The notes: generated from the sequence alone by a model not told the origin. DNA of 64,000 nucleotides from Pedobacter sp. MR2016-24 (GCF_026239655.1 NZ_JAPIVO010000004.1:62001-126000); one strand, 5' to 3'. Counted from the stretch's first letter, positions 33,316 through 43,430 are shown. Numbers and translations: made by a program.

Positions 33316-34092
33316 ATGGAACAAAAATTCGCGATTTGCCGGGTAGCAATTGCTCCTCTGAGAGCGGCTGCATCGGATAAAGCAGAAATAACTACACAAT
33401 TGCTCTTTGGCGACACTGTAGAAATACTGGAACGGTCCGAACCCTGGTACCGCATCCGCAACCATTATGACGCTTATGAAGGCTGGCTGGATTTTAAACA
33501 GCTGAGTGGAATTACAGCGGAGGAATATAACAACTACAGCAATACAGCATATTTGGTGCCTGCAGGGATTAATAACAGCCTGACGGCTCCCGACGGAAGT
33601 CATTATTACCTTGCTGCGTCGAGCAGCTTACCTGGTTATGCAAACGGGTACTGCAGTATTGGTAACACAGCATACAAGCTAGGTTTTGAAGCACAGGCAA
33701 CTCCCGAACCCTTTTCGGAAATCAGGAAGCTGGCGCTTTTTTTTCTCAATGCACCATATCTCTGGGGCGGACGTACATTGTTTGGGGTCGACTGCTCGGG
33801 ATTTGTTCAGGCTGTATTTAAGCTTTTAGGCATTGCGTTGAAACGTGATGCTTCGCAGCAGGCAGAGCAAGGTGAGGTGGTCAACTTCTTACCAGAAGTG
33901 CGTGAAGGAGATGTCGCTTTTTTCGATAATGCAGAAGGCCGGATTATTCATGTGGGAATTATGCTCAGCAACAATGAAATTATACATGCCTCTGGCAGGG
34001 TCAGGATTGATCCTATGGATGATCAGGGCATCTATAACCATGAACTTGGACGCTATTCACATCAGCTCAGGATTATTAAAAGATTTATCTGA
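33316..34092 (+). CDS. C40 (NlpC/P60) peptidase with SH3-like domain
   Basis: Cell-wall hydrolase likely cleaving D-glutamyl-diaminopimelate bonds in peptidoglycan peptides. From the ATG at 33316 (MEQKFAICRVAIAPLRA) it has 258 residues. Domain order: N-terminal bacterial SH3 (about 5-60), a second SH3-like segment, then the NlpC/P60 domain with WGGRTLFGVDCSGFVQAVF (nucleophile Cys) and VGIMLSNNEIIHASG (catalytic His). No signal peptide is evident, as in the cytoplasmic/recycling YkfC-like enzymes. It lies 37 bases before the giant A2M gene in the same direction, so the two may be cotranscribed. Confidence 0.9.
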   Translation: MEQKFAICRVAIAPLRAAASDKAEITTQLLFGDTVEILERSEPWYRIRNHYDAYEGWLDFKQLSGITAEEYNNYSNTAYLVPAGINNSLTAPDGSHYYLAASSSLPGYANGYCSIGNTAYKLGFEAQATPEPFSEIRKLALFFLNAPYLWGGRTLFGVDCSGFVQAVFKLLGIALKRDASQQAEQGEVVNFLPEVREGDVAFFDNAEGRIIHVGIMLSNNEIIHASGRVRIDPMDDQGIYNHELGRYSHQLRIIKRFI

Positions 34093-34129
34093 CCCCTATT
34101 TTCTTAAGCCTGTCCGCAATCCAAATTCC

Positions 34130-37100
34130 ATGAAGAAATTACTATCCATTATCTTACTCCTGATGGCGGTGTCGCAGGCTTTCGCTCAGAAGAAACTGAC
34201 CAATAGCAGGCAGTCTGGTTATTATACCTATATCTATAAACTGAACGATAGTGAATCGCGCGCCATCGCCTTAAAAGCCAATGCAGCTATTGATGATACT
34301 TTTTTGCACACAGTAGTAGATTCCTTTTATTATGATGCTAAAGCCGTTTACAAAGAAAAATTGCCCTTTGGCAACTATTTATTTGTTACACCCGTAAAGA
34401 ACCAGTTCATTTACAACCTTAAAACGGTCAGCAACTTGCAGCTGAATTTCATCAATGATCTGAAATATGTGCAGTTTAGCTTGACAGATCTGGCGGGCAA
34501 AGCGGTAACTGATGCCGGTGTGAAGATTGGTAAGCGGAAAAAGGTGAAATATGATCCTGAAGCACAATTATACCTGACAAAAAAAGTTCCTAAAGAAAAG
34601 TTTATAACGGTAAGTTATCAGGGGATAATTACCTATTTTAATTTCGACAAAATCAGCGTTTATCCTTATTACAGAAACAAAAAGGAACAAGGACGTTATG
34701 CTGCGCCGGTAGAGCAGGATCCGGACTATAAAGGTTACCTGGTATTTAATAAGCCGAAATATAAACCCCTGGATACAGTAAAGTTTAAGGCATATGTGGT
34801 GGATCGTAAAGGGAAAGAGCTGAAGAATGCTAAACGTTTAAGGGTGCAGCTGCGGGAAGCGGGTGACGAAGAGGGTAAAGTTGTGGGGTATGTCAATGCA
34901 TACCGAAAAGGTGCATATAGTTTCGACTTTGTACTCGCCGATAGTCTTGATCTGGACCTGGACTACGATTATGTGGTGGCGCTCCAGGAACAAAATAAAA
35001 CAGTCTGGAAAGACGTCTTCACTGGTCGTTTCCGTTATGAAGACTATGAACTTAAGGCCATAAATTTTGCTGTACGTACAGATCAGGAGGAATATCATCC
35101 CGGTACTCCGGTTACCGCTTATCTGTCTGCCAGAGATGAAAATGATCTCGCTGTCCCAGATGGCAGGGTAGAGGTAAAAGCCTATGCAAACAGGGTCAGC
35201 AAATACAGGAGTGATTATGTGTTTGTGCCGGATTCTTTATGGGAAACAAAAATCAACCTGGATCCTGTAGGAGAAACGAAGCTGGTCTTGCCGGACAGTA
35301 TTTTCCCGAAGGCAGATCTGGATTTTTATTTAAGGTTTACATTCCTGAATAGTAACAATGAGCGTCAGGAAGCCAGTAAGTACCTGAGTTATAAGTTCAG
35401 AACTTTGAAAATTCAGGCGACTCTTCAGCATGATAGTCTGAAACTGGATTACCTGGTCAATGGGCAATCTACAGTGCAGAGTGCAAAATTGATTTCTTTC
35501 GTGGAAAGCGATGTAAAGAAGGATTCAATGCAGGTAAACCTTCCCCTGCTGATCAGACTCGATCCCCGCATCCCGCAATACCGGATAGAAACGAAAGATG
35601 GTTTTAAAACAGCTATCGCTTTAGCTAATCTCAGTCCAACGCTTAATATTGCCGCAAATCAAACTAAGGATTCACTGCAGGTCAGGGTTGATAATCCACA
35701 GAAAATTCCTTTTTGGTATACCTTTTTTTCCGGAGATAAAATTTTGCTGAAAGGCCATACGCTGAAGCTGGATACGGTGATCAAACATTCAGGTCATCAA
35801 ATTGCTCCTATCAGAATCAATTACCTGTGGGGCGGACAAGTGAAGGAGCAGGAAATCAGTGCTGTTTTTAATGAAGGACAATTGAATCTGGAATTCACGC
35901 CACCAGATATGGTTTACCCGGGACAGCAGTTAACAATGAAAGTTAAAGTAACTGATGCCGCTAGCAAAGCAATTCCTTATACAGATGTCACGGCTTTTGC
36001 TTATACCTCTAAATTTAATAATGCTGGTTATGTCGATCTGCCCGATTTTGGTCCTGTTTACAAAGTAAGGAAACAAAACCCTGCACTGCAAAAGGTCAAT
36101 TTGATTACCGATGGAAACATGGTAATCAACTGGCAGTTATGGGGTAGAAAATTAGGCCTGGATAGCATTAGTTATTATCAGTTCACACACCCTAAAGAAT
36201 TTTATTATACCGAAGAACCACTCAAAGATACGTTAGCACAGGTATCGCCATTTGTGGTATTAGCAGGCGCGGTAGTTCCTGTTCATGTAGTTTATATCGA
36301 TGAGATACCGGTATTTTTCAGCAAGACAGATCAGTTGCAGCATTATTCCTTTGAAGTTACTCCGGGGGAACACCAGATCAGGCTCCGTACAGCGAATCAT
36401 ATGGTTACTTTGCCCCCGTATAATTTTACAAGAGGGACAAAATCAATTCTGAGTTTAGCAGCTGATGTGAAAAATACAAAAGGGCAGGTGGAATCCGCGT
36501 TACCGGAATTGTCAACTTATGAAGCAGACTTGCTGATGAAATACCTGGTCAATGTCCAGGATAATTTTAATGAGGAGAAAACGATTATAGAGGCCGGAAC
36601 CGCAAGTTATTTACTGAACCCACCACCATTGGAATATGGTAACAGAAACAGGCTGATTGGACCAATTGCTGAAAATTATCTGAAATTCATATCTGGTAAT
36701 ATTTCGCAGCCATTTATTAAAGAACCTGGTTACACTTATACTTTCGTCAAAGGATTGATCAGACAAAAATCTTATTCTTCCAAATTTGGTTTTGACCCCT
36801 CACTTGCTGTTGATGTAAGAAATCAAAGCGATGATTATACGCGGCAGGTAGTGAAAAAAAATGAAATAGATAGTGTTTGGGAAAATTACCTGAATCTGAG
36901 AAGTGCTACCACCAATCTGTTTAATAGCTATGAAAGTAACGGTGGATCTGCCGGCGAGTTAACTATAGAACTGGATACGATATACTTCAAAAAGACTTAT
37001 GGTGTGAAAAATATCCTGATCTATAAAAGTAATCAACCCGAATATGGAAAGATCTACCCTGGCAGATCAGCATCTTTTTCTTATCTCGCTGCAGGTACTT

Positions 37101-39835
37101 ACCGCGTAATGTATCTGTTTATGGATAATAGCTATTTCATTGAAAAAAATGTGCTGGTAAAACCAAATGGTAAGAATTACTTTAAATGGAGCGGACAGCC
37201 TATTTTGCCGGCAGATTCGCTGAGTATACAAATTGACCGTTTGATTAAATCTGCTAAACAGTATACCACTGTCAGCAATGAAGAGATAGAAATTAAGATT
37301 TCAGAACTATTTAATGCAAAATACTTTAGTCAGTCATTACTGACACAGAAAATCAAAGGTATAGTGCATGATGAAAATAAGAAACCTTTAGGTGGTGTTA
37401 CCGTGAAGGTAAAGGGTCTGCAAGCGCCTGTGATAACCAATGTTAATGGAGCATTTGAAATCTATGCCGCTAAAAAAGGAACTGTTACGTTTAGCCTTCC
37501 TGGTTATATATTTAAAGAAGTACAGGCCGACTCAACGGATGTGGGGATAATCGTCTTAGGAAAAGCTGCTGATTTGTTATATGATAACGCGAATGTTATA
37601 GGTCTTGATAGAGCGAATCCGTCATTAAGCGAGACGGTAGTTAGCAAAATGTCCGCCTCCGCTGCGGGGATTCGGATCAGAGGTGTCAGTTCAGCTCCTG
37701 CTGCGTTAAAACCAATTGTGATTGTAGATGGCGTTCCCTTTGATGGTGATGTCAGTCAGCTCAATCCCGCAGATATTGATAAGATGGATGTGCTTAAAGG
37801 TGAACAGGCAACAGCTTTGTATGGCAGCAGGGGAGCATCAGGCGTAATTATCATCAAAACAAAAAAAGGGAATGTCGCGACTAACGCTGCTGGCGAATTG
37901 GTTGCTCAGCAGCAGACGATGAGAACCAATTTCTCTGATTATGCTTTCTGGCAGCCACAATTACTAACCAACGATGAGGGGATTGCCAGCTGGAAGGTGA
38001 AGTTTCCGGATGATATTACCAGCTGGAAAACGACTGTCATTGCGATGAATGGCCATAAACAGGCGGGACAGATGCAAACTATTATCAAATCTTTTAAGTC
38101 ATTAAGTGCCAATTTCGTTTCTCCGCAATTTGCTTTAGAAGGAGATCGTATCAATGTGATCGGTAAGCTCATGAACTATACGCCGCTACAAGAAAGTGTA
38201 ACGCGAAAATTCAGCTATAACGGGCAGGAACTCCTTAATAATTCAGTTGACGTAAAGAATGCCCGGATAGATACAATTCCCGTGGTGGCAACTGGAAAAG
38301 ATAGCTTGTCATTCAAATATACGCTGGAACAGCAGAATGGGTATTTTGATGGTGAATTGAGAAAAATTCCGGTACTCAGGACTGGTGTCACAGAAACGAA
38401 GGGTTATTTTGATGTTTTGGCACAAGACACGACCTTGAATTATACATTTCCATCCTCATCCGGCAAAATCACTTTAAGAGCCGAAACATCTGTATTCCCT
38501 GCATTGCTGGATGAAATGGATAAGCTCCGCAATTATGAATACTTATGTAATGAGCAGCTGGCTTCGAAGTTGAAAGCACTTTTACTGGAAAAAAAGGTGA
38601 GGATTTATCTGACTACGCCTTTCAGACATGAAAAGGATATCAGTGAAATCATTAAAAAACTGCAGCTCAATAAAAGCCCTAAAAATACCTGGGGATGGTG
38701 GAAGGATAATCCGGAACAGCTATGGATCAGTCTGCATGTCACGGAAGCGCTGTTAGCGGCAGAGAAAGATGGATATAAGGTTAACCTGGATAAGGAGCTA
38801 TTGTATAGTTATCTGGTGGGAGAGCTTGCAGGACAAACGATGGAAGACCGTATCTTATGTGTAAAGCTGATCAGGATGCTGAACCCTAAATTTTTTATCA
38901 AAGATTGGGTAAATTCTATTACTGCTGTTCAGGATAATCCAAAAAATAAGGTGGCACCGTCATTGTATCAAAAAATGCAATTATTGCAGCTGAAGCAATT
39001 TGCCGGCTTGCCTGTAGATATCAAAGCGCTGATGAACCTGCGTAAAAGTACCATGTTCGGAAATATCTACTGGGGTGAGGAAAGTTATCATTTCTGGAAC
39101 AACAGCATTCAGCATACGCTGCTGGCCTATCAGATTTTGAAACAGGACGGTGGTCATACCAGGGAGCTGGATCTGATCAGACGCTATTTTCTGGAGCAGC
39201 GTAAAGACGGGCAATGGAGAAATACATATGAATCATCACTGATCCTGGAAACAATTCTGCCCGATCTGATGATGGGTGGCAAAACAGCAGTACCTGCTTC
39301 CCTGGTCATCAATAAAACGGAAACGGTAAAGGATTTCCCATATAGCAAAGTGATGGAGGTATCAGGACCGGTTGCTGTCAGCAAAAAAGGAAGTCTGCCA
39401 GTTTACTTCACCGCTTTCCAGCAGTTTACCAATCCAAAGCCGGAAAAGGTAAATAAAGATTTTAAGGTGAAGACCTCTTTCTTACAGCAGGGTAAAGAGG
39501 TGACTTCGTTAAAGGCAGGTACCAGAACAATTCTAAAAATTGAAGTTGAGCTGCGTGCAGACGCAGACTATGTCATGATTGAAGTGCCCATTCCGGCAGG
39601 ATGTTCTTATGACAACAAACCGCAGCCTTATTGGGGAGTGGAAACGCACAGAGAATACTTCAAACACAAAACCGCCATTTTCTGTACGCAACTGAAGCAG
39701 GGAAAACATATCTTCAACGTTGAGCTGATGCCAAGGTATTCAGGGGACTATATACTGAACCCTGCAAAAGCGGAGATGATGTATTTTCCTGTATTTTACG
39801 GCAGAGAGGGAATGAAAAGAATGGGGATAAACTAA
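34130..39835 (+). CDS. Alpha-2-macroglobulin-like giant protein with inserted carboxypeptidase-regulatory and TonB-plug modules
   Basis: 1901-residue exported protein; signal peptide MKKLLSIILLLMAVSQAFAQ. The frame is open back to 33845, but the signal peptide fixes the start at 34130. Domains: macroglobulin MG-type repeats with QDPDYKGYLVFNKPKYKP near residue 194; a carboxypeptidase-regulatory-like domain from about 1075 (IKGIVHDENKKPLGGVTVKV); a TonB-dependent-receptor plug-like module about 1167-1247 (IVIVDGVPFDGD, DVLKGEQATALYGSRGASG); then the A2M domain about 1268 (FSDYAFWQPQLLT) and the thioester-domain region with YEYLCNEQLASKL, Cys1473-Asn-Glu-Gln1476 being the CxEQ thioester. Macroglobulins trap proteases; the plug module suggests association with outer-membrane complexes. 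The combination is the unusual part. Confidence 0.85.
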   Translation: MKKLLSIILLLMAVSQAFAQKKLTNSRQSGYYTYIYKLNDSESRAIALKANAAIDDTFLHTVVDSFYYDAKAVYKEKLPFGNYLFVTPVKNQFIYNLKTVSNLQLNFINDLKYVQFSLTDLAGKAVTDAGVKIGKRKKVKYDPEAQLYLTKKVPKEKFITVSYQGIITYFNFDKISVYPYYRNKKEQGRYAAPVEQDPDYKGYLVFNKPKYKPLDTVKFKAYVVDRKGKELKNAKRLRVQLREAGDEEGKVVGYVNAYRKGAYSFDFVLADSLDLDLDYDYVVALQEQNKTVWKDVFTGRFRYEDYELKAINFAVRTDQEEYHPGTPVTAYLSARDENDLAVPDGRVEVKAYANRVSKYRSDYVFVPDSLWETKINLDPVGETKLVLPDSIFPKADLDFYLRFTFLNSNNERQEASKYLSYKFRTLKIQATLQHDSLKLDYLVNGQSTVQSAKLISFVESDVKKDSMQVNLPLLIRLDPRIPQYRIETKDGFKTAIALANLSPTLNIAANQTKDSLQVRVDNPQKIPFWYTFFSGDKILLKGHTLKLDTVIKHSGHQIAPIRINYLWGGQVKEQEISAVFNEGQLNLEFTPPDMVYPGQQLTMKVKVTDAASKAIPYTDVTAFAYTSKFNNAGYVDLPDFGPVYKVRKQNPALQKVNLITDGNMVINWQLWGRKLGLDSISYYQFTHPKEFYYTEEPLKDTLAQVSPFVVLAGAVVPVHVVYIDEIPVFFSKTDQLQHYSFEVTPGEHQIRLRTANHMVTLPPYNFTRGTKSILSLAADVKNTKGQVESALPELSTYEADLLMKYLVNVQDNFNEEKTIIEAGTASYLLNPPPLEYGNRNRLIGPIAENYLKFISGNISQPFIKEPGYTYTFVKGLIRQKSYSSKFGFDPSLAVDVRNQSDDYTRQVVKKNEIDSVWENYLNLRSATTNLFNSYESNGGSAGELTIELDTIYFKKTYGVKNILIYKSNQPEYGKIYPGRSASFSYLAAGTYRVMYLFMDNSYFIEKNVLVKPNGKNYFKWSGQPILPADSLSIQIDRLIKSAKQYTTVSNEEIEIKISELFNAKYFSQSLLTQKIKGIVHDENKKPLGGVTVKVKGLQAPVITNVNGAFEIYAAKKGTVTFSLPGYIFKEVQADSTDVGIIVLGKAADLLYDNANVIGLDRANPSLSETVVSKMSASAAGIRIRGVSSAPAALKPIVIVDGVPFDGDVSQLNPADIDKMDVLKGEQATALYGSRGASGVIIIKTKKGNVATNAAGELVAQQQTMRTNFSDYAFWQPQLLTNDEGIASWKVKFPDDITSWKTTVIAMNGHKQAGQMQTIIKSFKSLSANFVSPQFALEGDRINVIGKLMNYTPLQESVTRKFSYNGQELLNNSVDVKNARIDTIPVVATGKDSLSFKYTLEQQNGYFDGELRKIPVLRTGVTETKGYFDVLAQDTTLNYTFPSSSGKITLRAETSVFPALLDEMDKLRNYEYLCNEQLASKLKALLLEKKVRIYLTTPFRHEKDISEIIKKLQLNKSPKNTWGWWKDNPEQLWISLHVTEALLAAEKDGYKVNLDKELLYSYLVGELAGQTMEDRILCVKLIRMLNPKFFIKDWVNSITAVQDNPKNKVAPSLYQKMQLLQLKQFAGLPVDIKALMNLRKSTMFGNIYWGEESYHFWNNSIQHTLLAYQILKQDGGHTRELDLIRRYFLEQRKDGQWRNTYESSLILETILPDLMMGGKTAVPASLVINKTETVKDFPYSKVMEVSGPVAVSKKGSLPVYFTAFQQFTNPKPEKVNKDFKVKTSFLQQGKEVTSLKAGTRTILKIEVELRADADYVMIEVPIPAGCSYDNKPQPYWGVETHREYFKHKTAIFCTQLKQGKHIFNVELMPRYSGDYILNPAKAEMMYFPVFYGREGMKRMGIN

Positions 39836-39848
39836 TTTATTCCCATTC
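39819..39848. terminator. Hairpin spanning the stop codons of convergent genes
   Basis: GAATGGGGATAAA (39819-39831) pairs with TTTATTCCCATTC (39836-39848), one G-T wobble, loop CTAA. The plus-strand TAA lies in and beside the loop and the minus-strand stop is in the right arm. T tails are poor, so termination efficiency is uncertain. Confidence 0.5.
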
Positions 39849-40733
39849 CCATAAGATCACCAGTTTATCGTCTCCGGTAGTGAGCAGGTATCTCCCGTCA
39901 GAGCTCCAGACCAGTTTATTGATAGAATGGGTATGTCCGTGGGTATTCTTTTCTATACTGAGTATTTTATACAGCTTCAGGTCATCACTGCCCCAGAGTT
40001 TGATGCTCTTATCCTGACTTGCAGTCGCGAAATAGGGCAGGGTAGGATGAAACGCAATCCCATAAATACTGAACAGATGTGCAGTAATGGATTGTTGTAA
40101 ATGATAATCCGGGAGCGACCAAAAATTTAACTGTGCATCTCTGCCACCGGAAATCAGGTATTTCCCGTTGGGCGCATAAGCTACTGCAGTTACCGGTAAA
40201 GTATGTTTTTCGAGTTCATGCTGTAAAGCATAATCATTCAGATCGTAGATCCTTACCAGACCGTCTTTACAGCCAAAAGCAGCCTGCTGGCCAGTCGGGC
40301 TGATGGCGATTGACCTTACAGTATCATTTGATACATGAATACGGTATAAGAGCGAAAAATCGTCGAGCGACCAGATACCTACAGTACCATCTTCACTGGC
40401 TGTCAGGAATTCTTTTTTTCCAGGGATGGTAACAATGTCAAAAACAGGCTTTTCATGTGCCTGAAACAGTGCGGTTACAGACTGTTTGTTCAGATCGAAT
40501 ATACTCACCTCGCCGCTGCGCAGACCGGTAAACAACAGGTCGTTGTAATAATGCAGGCTATATACCGAAGTTTTAACCGGCATCAGTACTTTAAGGAAGG
40601 TCATTGTTTCCAACGACCATTCCACTATACCTTTGTCGTTCCCTCCGGTAAAAAATATACCAGGTTTTCCGGAATTTGCGAGGGCATAAACCGGGTTCTG
40701 GTGACCGCTCAAGGATTTTAAATGTTTCAGCAT
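39837..40733 (-). CDS. WD40 repeat protein at the end of the his operon
   Basis: Beta-propeller protein of 298 residues, cytoplasmic, no signal peptide. About seven WD40 repeats, with repeat ends such as VEWSL, VGIWSL, VRIYDL, LNFWSL, IKLWGSD and VILWEWE, enough for a closed seven-bladed ring. No enzyme domain is attached. It starts 9 bases after hisIE on the same strand, so it is probably transcribed with the histidine genes, although a role in histidine synthesis is not expected. It may be a scaffold; the partner is unknown. Convergent with the A2M gene. Confidence 0.85.
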   Translation of the reverse strand: MLKHLKSLSGHQNPVYALANSGKPGIFFTGGNDKGIVEWSLETMTFLKVLMPVKTSVYSLHYYNDLLFTGLRSGEVSIFDLNKQSVTALFQAHEKPVFDIVTIPGKKEFLTASEDGTVGIWSLDDFSLLYRIHVSNDTVRSIAISPTGQQAAFGCKDGLVRIYDLNDYALQHELEKHTLPVTAVAYAPNGKYLISGGRDAQLNFWSLPDYHLQQSITAHLFSIYGIAFHPTLPYFATASQDKSIKLWGSDDLKLYKILSIEKNTHGHTHSINKLVWSSDGRYLLTTGDDKLVILWEWE

Positions 40734-40742
40734 AGCTGTTGA

Positions 40743-41330
40743 TTACTTATGTCTGCCTTCAAGGTTGATACCTATATCAGCCAGTGTTTTACCCTTTTCT
40801 CTCAGTAATACCAAAAGATGGAATATCAGATCAGAACTCTCGTTCACAAAATCAACATCAGTTTCATTTAATGCGGCAATTACTGTCTCTACACCTTCTT
40901 CGCCAACTTTCTGTGCTATTTTGTTCAGTCCTTTCTGACGCAGTTTGTTAACATAGGATTCCTCTGAGGGGTGATCGTATCTGTCGCCAATAATCTTTTC
41001 CAGTTCAAATATGAAGTTCTGGTTAAAGTTTGTTTTAAAACAGCTTCTGCTGCCGGTATGGCAAGTCGGGCCAACGGGTGTGGCTTTGATCAGTATCGTA
41101 TCGTTATCACAGTCAATATGCGTTTCTTTCACATATAAAAAGTTACCGCTCTCTTCTCCTTTAGTCCATAATCTGCTTTTGGAACGTGAGTAAAAGGTTA
41201 CTTTTCCTTCCTGCTGTGTTTTAGTCCAGGCCTCCTGGTTCATATAACCCAGCATTAACACTTCCAATGTCTGTACATCCTGGATAATTACAGGAACCAG
41301 TCCATCGGTTTTCTCAAAATCTATATTCAT
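40743..41330 (-). CDS. hisI: Bifunctional phosphoribosyl-AMP cyclohydrolase / phosphoribosyl-ATP pyrophosphatase
   Basis: Fused HisI-HisE (HisIE) carrying out steps 2 and 3 of histidine synthesis. 195 residues: the N-terminal cyclohydrolase part has [28 protein letters not shown] and the metal-binding segment [13 protein letters not shown]...[12 protein letters not shown]; the C-terminal part (about 108-195) has the pyrophosphohydrolase helices [21 protein letters not shown] and [13 protein letters not shown]. The start overlaps hisF by 4 bases (ATGA), a translational-coupling arrangement. Confidence 0.96.
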   Translation of the reverse strand: MNIDFEKTDGLVPVIIQDVQTLEVLMLGYMNQEAWTKTQQEGKVTFYSRSKSRLWTKGEESGNFLYVKETHIDCDNDTILIKATPVGPTCHTGSRSCFKTNFNQNFIFELEKIIGDRYDHPSEESYVNKLRQKGLNKIAQKVGEEGVETVIAALNETDVDFVNESSDLIFHLLVLLREKGKTLADIGINLEGRHK

Positions 41331-42082
41331 AACCTTACTGGTATGTTGTGTTTTTTTAATTCGTTTTTAAGGTGGGGGATAGGGATCTCACCGAAGTGAA
41401 AAACTGAGGCAGCGAGAGCCGCGTCAACACCTGTTGTGGTAAAAACTTCCGTGAAATGTGCTGTTTTTCCGGCTCCTCCCGAAGCAATGACAGGGATGTT
41501 GATCATCGAGCTGATGCTGTTCAGCAATTTACAGTCAAAGCCCTGTTTCGTGCCGTCATGGTCCATGGAAGTCAGCAGAATTTCTCCTGCACCCAAATCC
41601 TCCGCTCTTTTGATCCAGTCTTCTGTCTGAATTTCCGTAATCAGTCGGCCGCCATTCAGGTGCACCATATTTCGGCCCGCTACCAGTTTGGTATCTACGG
41701 CAACTACCACAAATTGTACACCGAAAACTTTAGCCAGGTCGGCAATCAGCTGCGGATTTTTAACGGCTGCGGAATTGATGCTGATCTTATCTGCACCGGC
41801 ATTTAACAATGCTTCAGCATCAGCAATTTCAGTGATGCCGCCACCGATGGTGAAAGGAATATTCAGTTGTCTGGCCACAGATTTCACCATCTCAATCATC
41901 GTTTTGCGACGTTCATGAGTAGCGGTAATATCTAAAAAAACCAGTTCGTCGGCTCCTTGCTGAGCATATTGCCAGGCCAGTTCCACAGGATCACCTGCAT
42001 CTTTTAAATCCACGAAGTTGACACCCTTTACTGTCCGGCCGTCTTTCACGTCCAGACAGGGAATAATGCGTTTGCTTAACAT
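41327..42082 (-). CDS. hisF: Imidazole glycerol phosphate synthase subunit HisF (cyclase)
   Basis: Synthase subunit of the HisH-HisF glutamine amidotransferase; uses ammonia from HisH to form imidazole glycerol phosphate and AICAR. 251 residues, TIM barrel. Start [19 protein letters not shown] with the catalytic Asp, [44 protein letters not shown] (second catalytic Asp) and IASGGAGKT. The gene follows hisA with a 3-base gap and overlaps hisIE. Confidence 0.97.
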   Translation of the reverse strand: MLSKRIIPCLDVKDGRTVKGVNFVDLKDAGDPVELAWQYAQQGADELVFLDITATHERRKTMIEMVKSVARQLNIPFTIGGGITEIADAEALLNAGADKISINSAAVKNPQLIADLAKVFGVQFVVVAVDTKLVAGRNMVHLNGGRLITEIQTEDWIKRAEDLGAGEILLTSMDHDGTKQGFDCKLLNSISSMINIPVIASGGAGKTAHFTEVFTTTGVDAALAASVFHFGEIPIPHLKNELKKHNIPVRL

Positions 42083-42085
42083 GAA

Positions 42086-42835
42086 TTAGAGTGTGCTCAG
42101 CGCTTTAAGATTCCATTCTTTGATCTCTTCAATCGTAATGCGGTTTTCATAGATCGCTTTACCTACTACTACAGATCTGACGTCAAGTTTAGACAGCTCA
42201 ACAATGTCTTCCATAGAACTCACTCCACCAGAAGCAATCAGCTTGATAAATGGAGAATGTTCCAATAGTTTTTTATAGAGGTCAATAGCAGCACCACCTA
42301 ATTTACCATCTTTGTTGATATCCGTACACAGGAACCTGAAAAAGCCCAGTTGCAGACATTTATCCACATAATCCATGAGTTTAATCGGTGAGCTTTCCAT
42401 CCATCCTGAATACTTGATGACTTCATCCAGCACATCAATAGCAACCACTATACGGTTTGCATAATCATATTTCTTACCAACTTCTTTGCTTAAGTCTGAG
42501 AGGAAATCCGGATTGGTAATCGCCTGGGTGCCTACAATCACACGGTGAATACCAGCATCCAGCAGATTGGTTACCTGCTCAATTGTACGTATACCACCGC
42601 CGTATTGCACACGCATATCTGTTCTCTTGATGATATCAAATAACTCGGCCTGGTTACTAAAATCACCTTTTGCGCCGTTGAGGTCGATAATATGTATAAA
42701 TTCTGTACCGTTAGACCGATAAGTTTCGATCATTTCAGCGATTGAAACTTCGTATACTGTTTTCTGGCTGTAGTCGCCCTCTCTGAGGCGGACTACCTTA
42801 CCATCTAAAATATCAATAGCAGGTATAATGTACAT
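42086..42835 (-). CDS. hisA: ProFAR isomerase HisA
   Basis: Phosphoribosylformimino-5-aminoimidazole carboxamide ribotide isomerase, the Amadori step. 249 residues, TIM barrel homologous to HisF. PAIDILDGKVVRLREGDYS contains the N-terminal catalytic Asp; VQYGGGIRT, RVIVGTQAITNP, CTDINKDGKLGG (second Asp), and IASGGVSSMEDI follow. Located between hisH and hisF with 4- and 3-base gaps, as usual in his operons. Confidence 0.97.
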   Translation of the reverse strand: MYIIPAIDILDGKVVRLREGDYSQKTVYEVSIAEMIETYRSNGTEFIHIIDLNGAKGDFSNQAELFDIIKRTDMRVQYGGGIRTIEQVTNLLDAGIHRVIVGTQAITNPDFLSDLSKEVGKKYDYANRIVVAIDVLDEVIKYSGWMESSPIKLMDYVDKCLQLGFFRFLCTDINKDGKLGGAAIDLYKKLLEHSPFIKLIASGGVSSMEDIVELSKLDVRSVVVGKAIYENRITIEEIKEWNLKALSTL

Positions 42836-42839
42836 TATC

Positions 42840-43430
42840 TTATTTTAAGTTTGAAAAATTCATTAATAAACGTTCTCCGGCGGCTCCCGACTTTTCAGGG
42901 TGGAACTGCACGCCGTAAAAATTATCTTTTTGTATGGCTGCAGAATATTGTAAACCATAGTCGACAGTCGCAATGTCAAAAATAGCGTTATATTCAATAA
43001 AGTACGAATGCACAAAGTAAAATTGTGTCTGATTTTCAACACCTTCGAATAGTGAATTGTTTTTCAGCGCAATATTATTCCAGCCCATATGAGGAATTTT
43101 GATGTTCAGCGCTTTATCAAACAACTTTGTCTGCAGGGGAAAGATATCCATCATCCTGGCATCTCCCTCCTCAGAATGGGCAGTAAGTAACTGCATGCCC
43201 ACACAGATACCCAGTACAGGCTTCTTTAAGGCCTTTATGGTATCCACCAAACCTGTTTGCTGTAATTTCTCCATCGCTGCCCCGGCATGTCCCACACCCG
43301 GGATGATAATATGTGAATACTGGTCAAATTCTTCGGCAGCGTTAATCATCCCGTAAGTGATGCCTATGCGTGACAGGGCGGATGTTAAGGAGAATATATT
43401 CCCTGCGCCGTAATTTACAATTCCTACCAT
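42840..43430 (-). CDS. hisH: Imidazole glycerol phosphate synthase subunit HisH (glutaminase)
   Basis: Class I glutamine amidotransferase that feeds ammonia to HisF. 196 residues. Catalytic triad: the nucleophile in PVLGICVGMQLL (Cys), and His and Glu in YGVQFHPEKSG. The N-terminal MVGIVNYGAGNIFSL and VHSYF motifs are typical. Gap of 2 bases to hisB and 4 to hisA, part of a compact operon. Confidence 0.97.
   Translation of the reverse strand: MVGIVNYGAGNIFSLTSALSRIGITYGMINAAEEFDQYSHIIIPGVGHAGAAMEKLQQTGLVDTIKALKKPVLGICVGMQLLTAHSEEGDARMMDIFPLQTKLFDKALNIKIPHMGWNNIALKNNSLFEGVENQTQFYFVHSYFIEYNAIFDIATVDYGLQYSAAIQKDNFYGVQFHPEKSGAAGERLLMNFSNLK

Noticed and set aside
33845..34129. Long N-terminal extension of the A2M-like gene
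   Set aside because: The open frame continues 95 codons upstream, but it lies inside the NlpC/P60 gene in another frame and lacks family likeness; the signal peptide begins at 34130.
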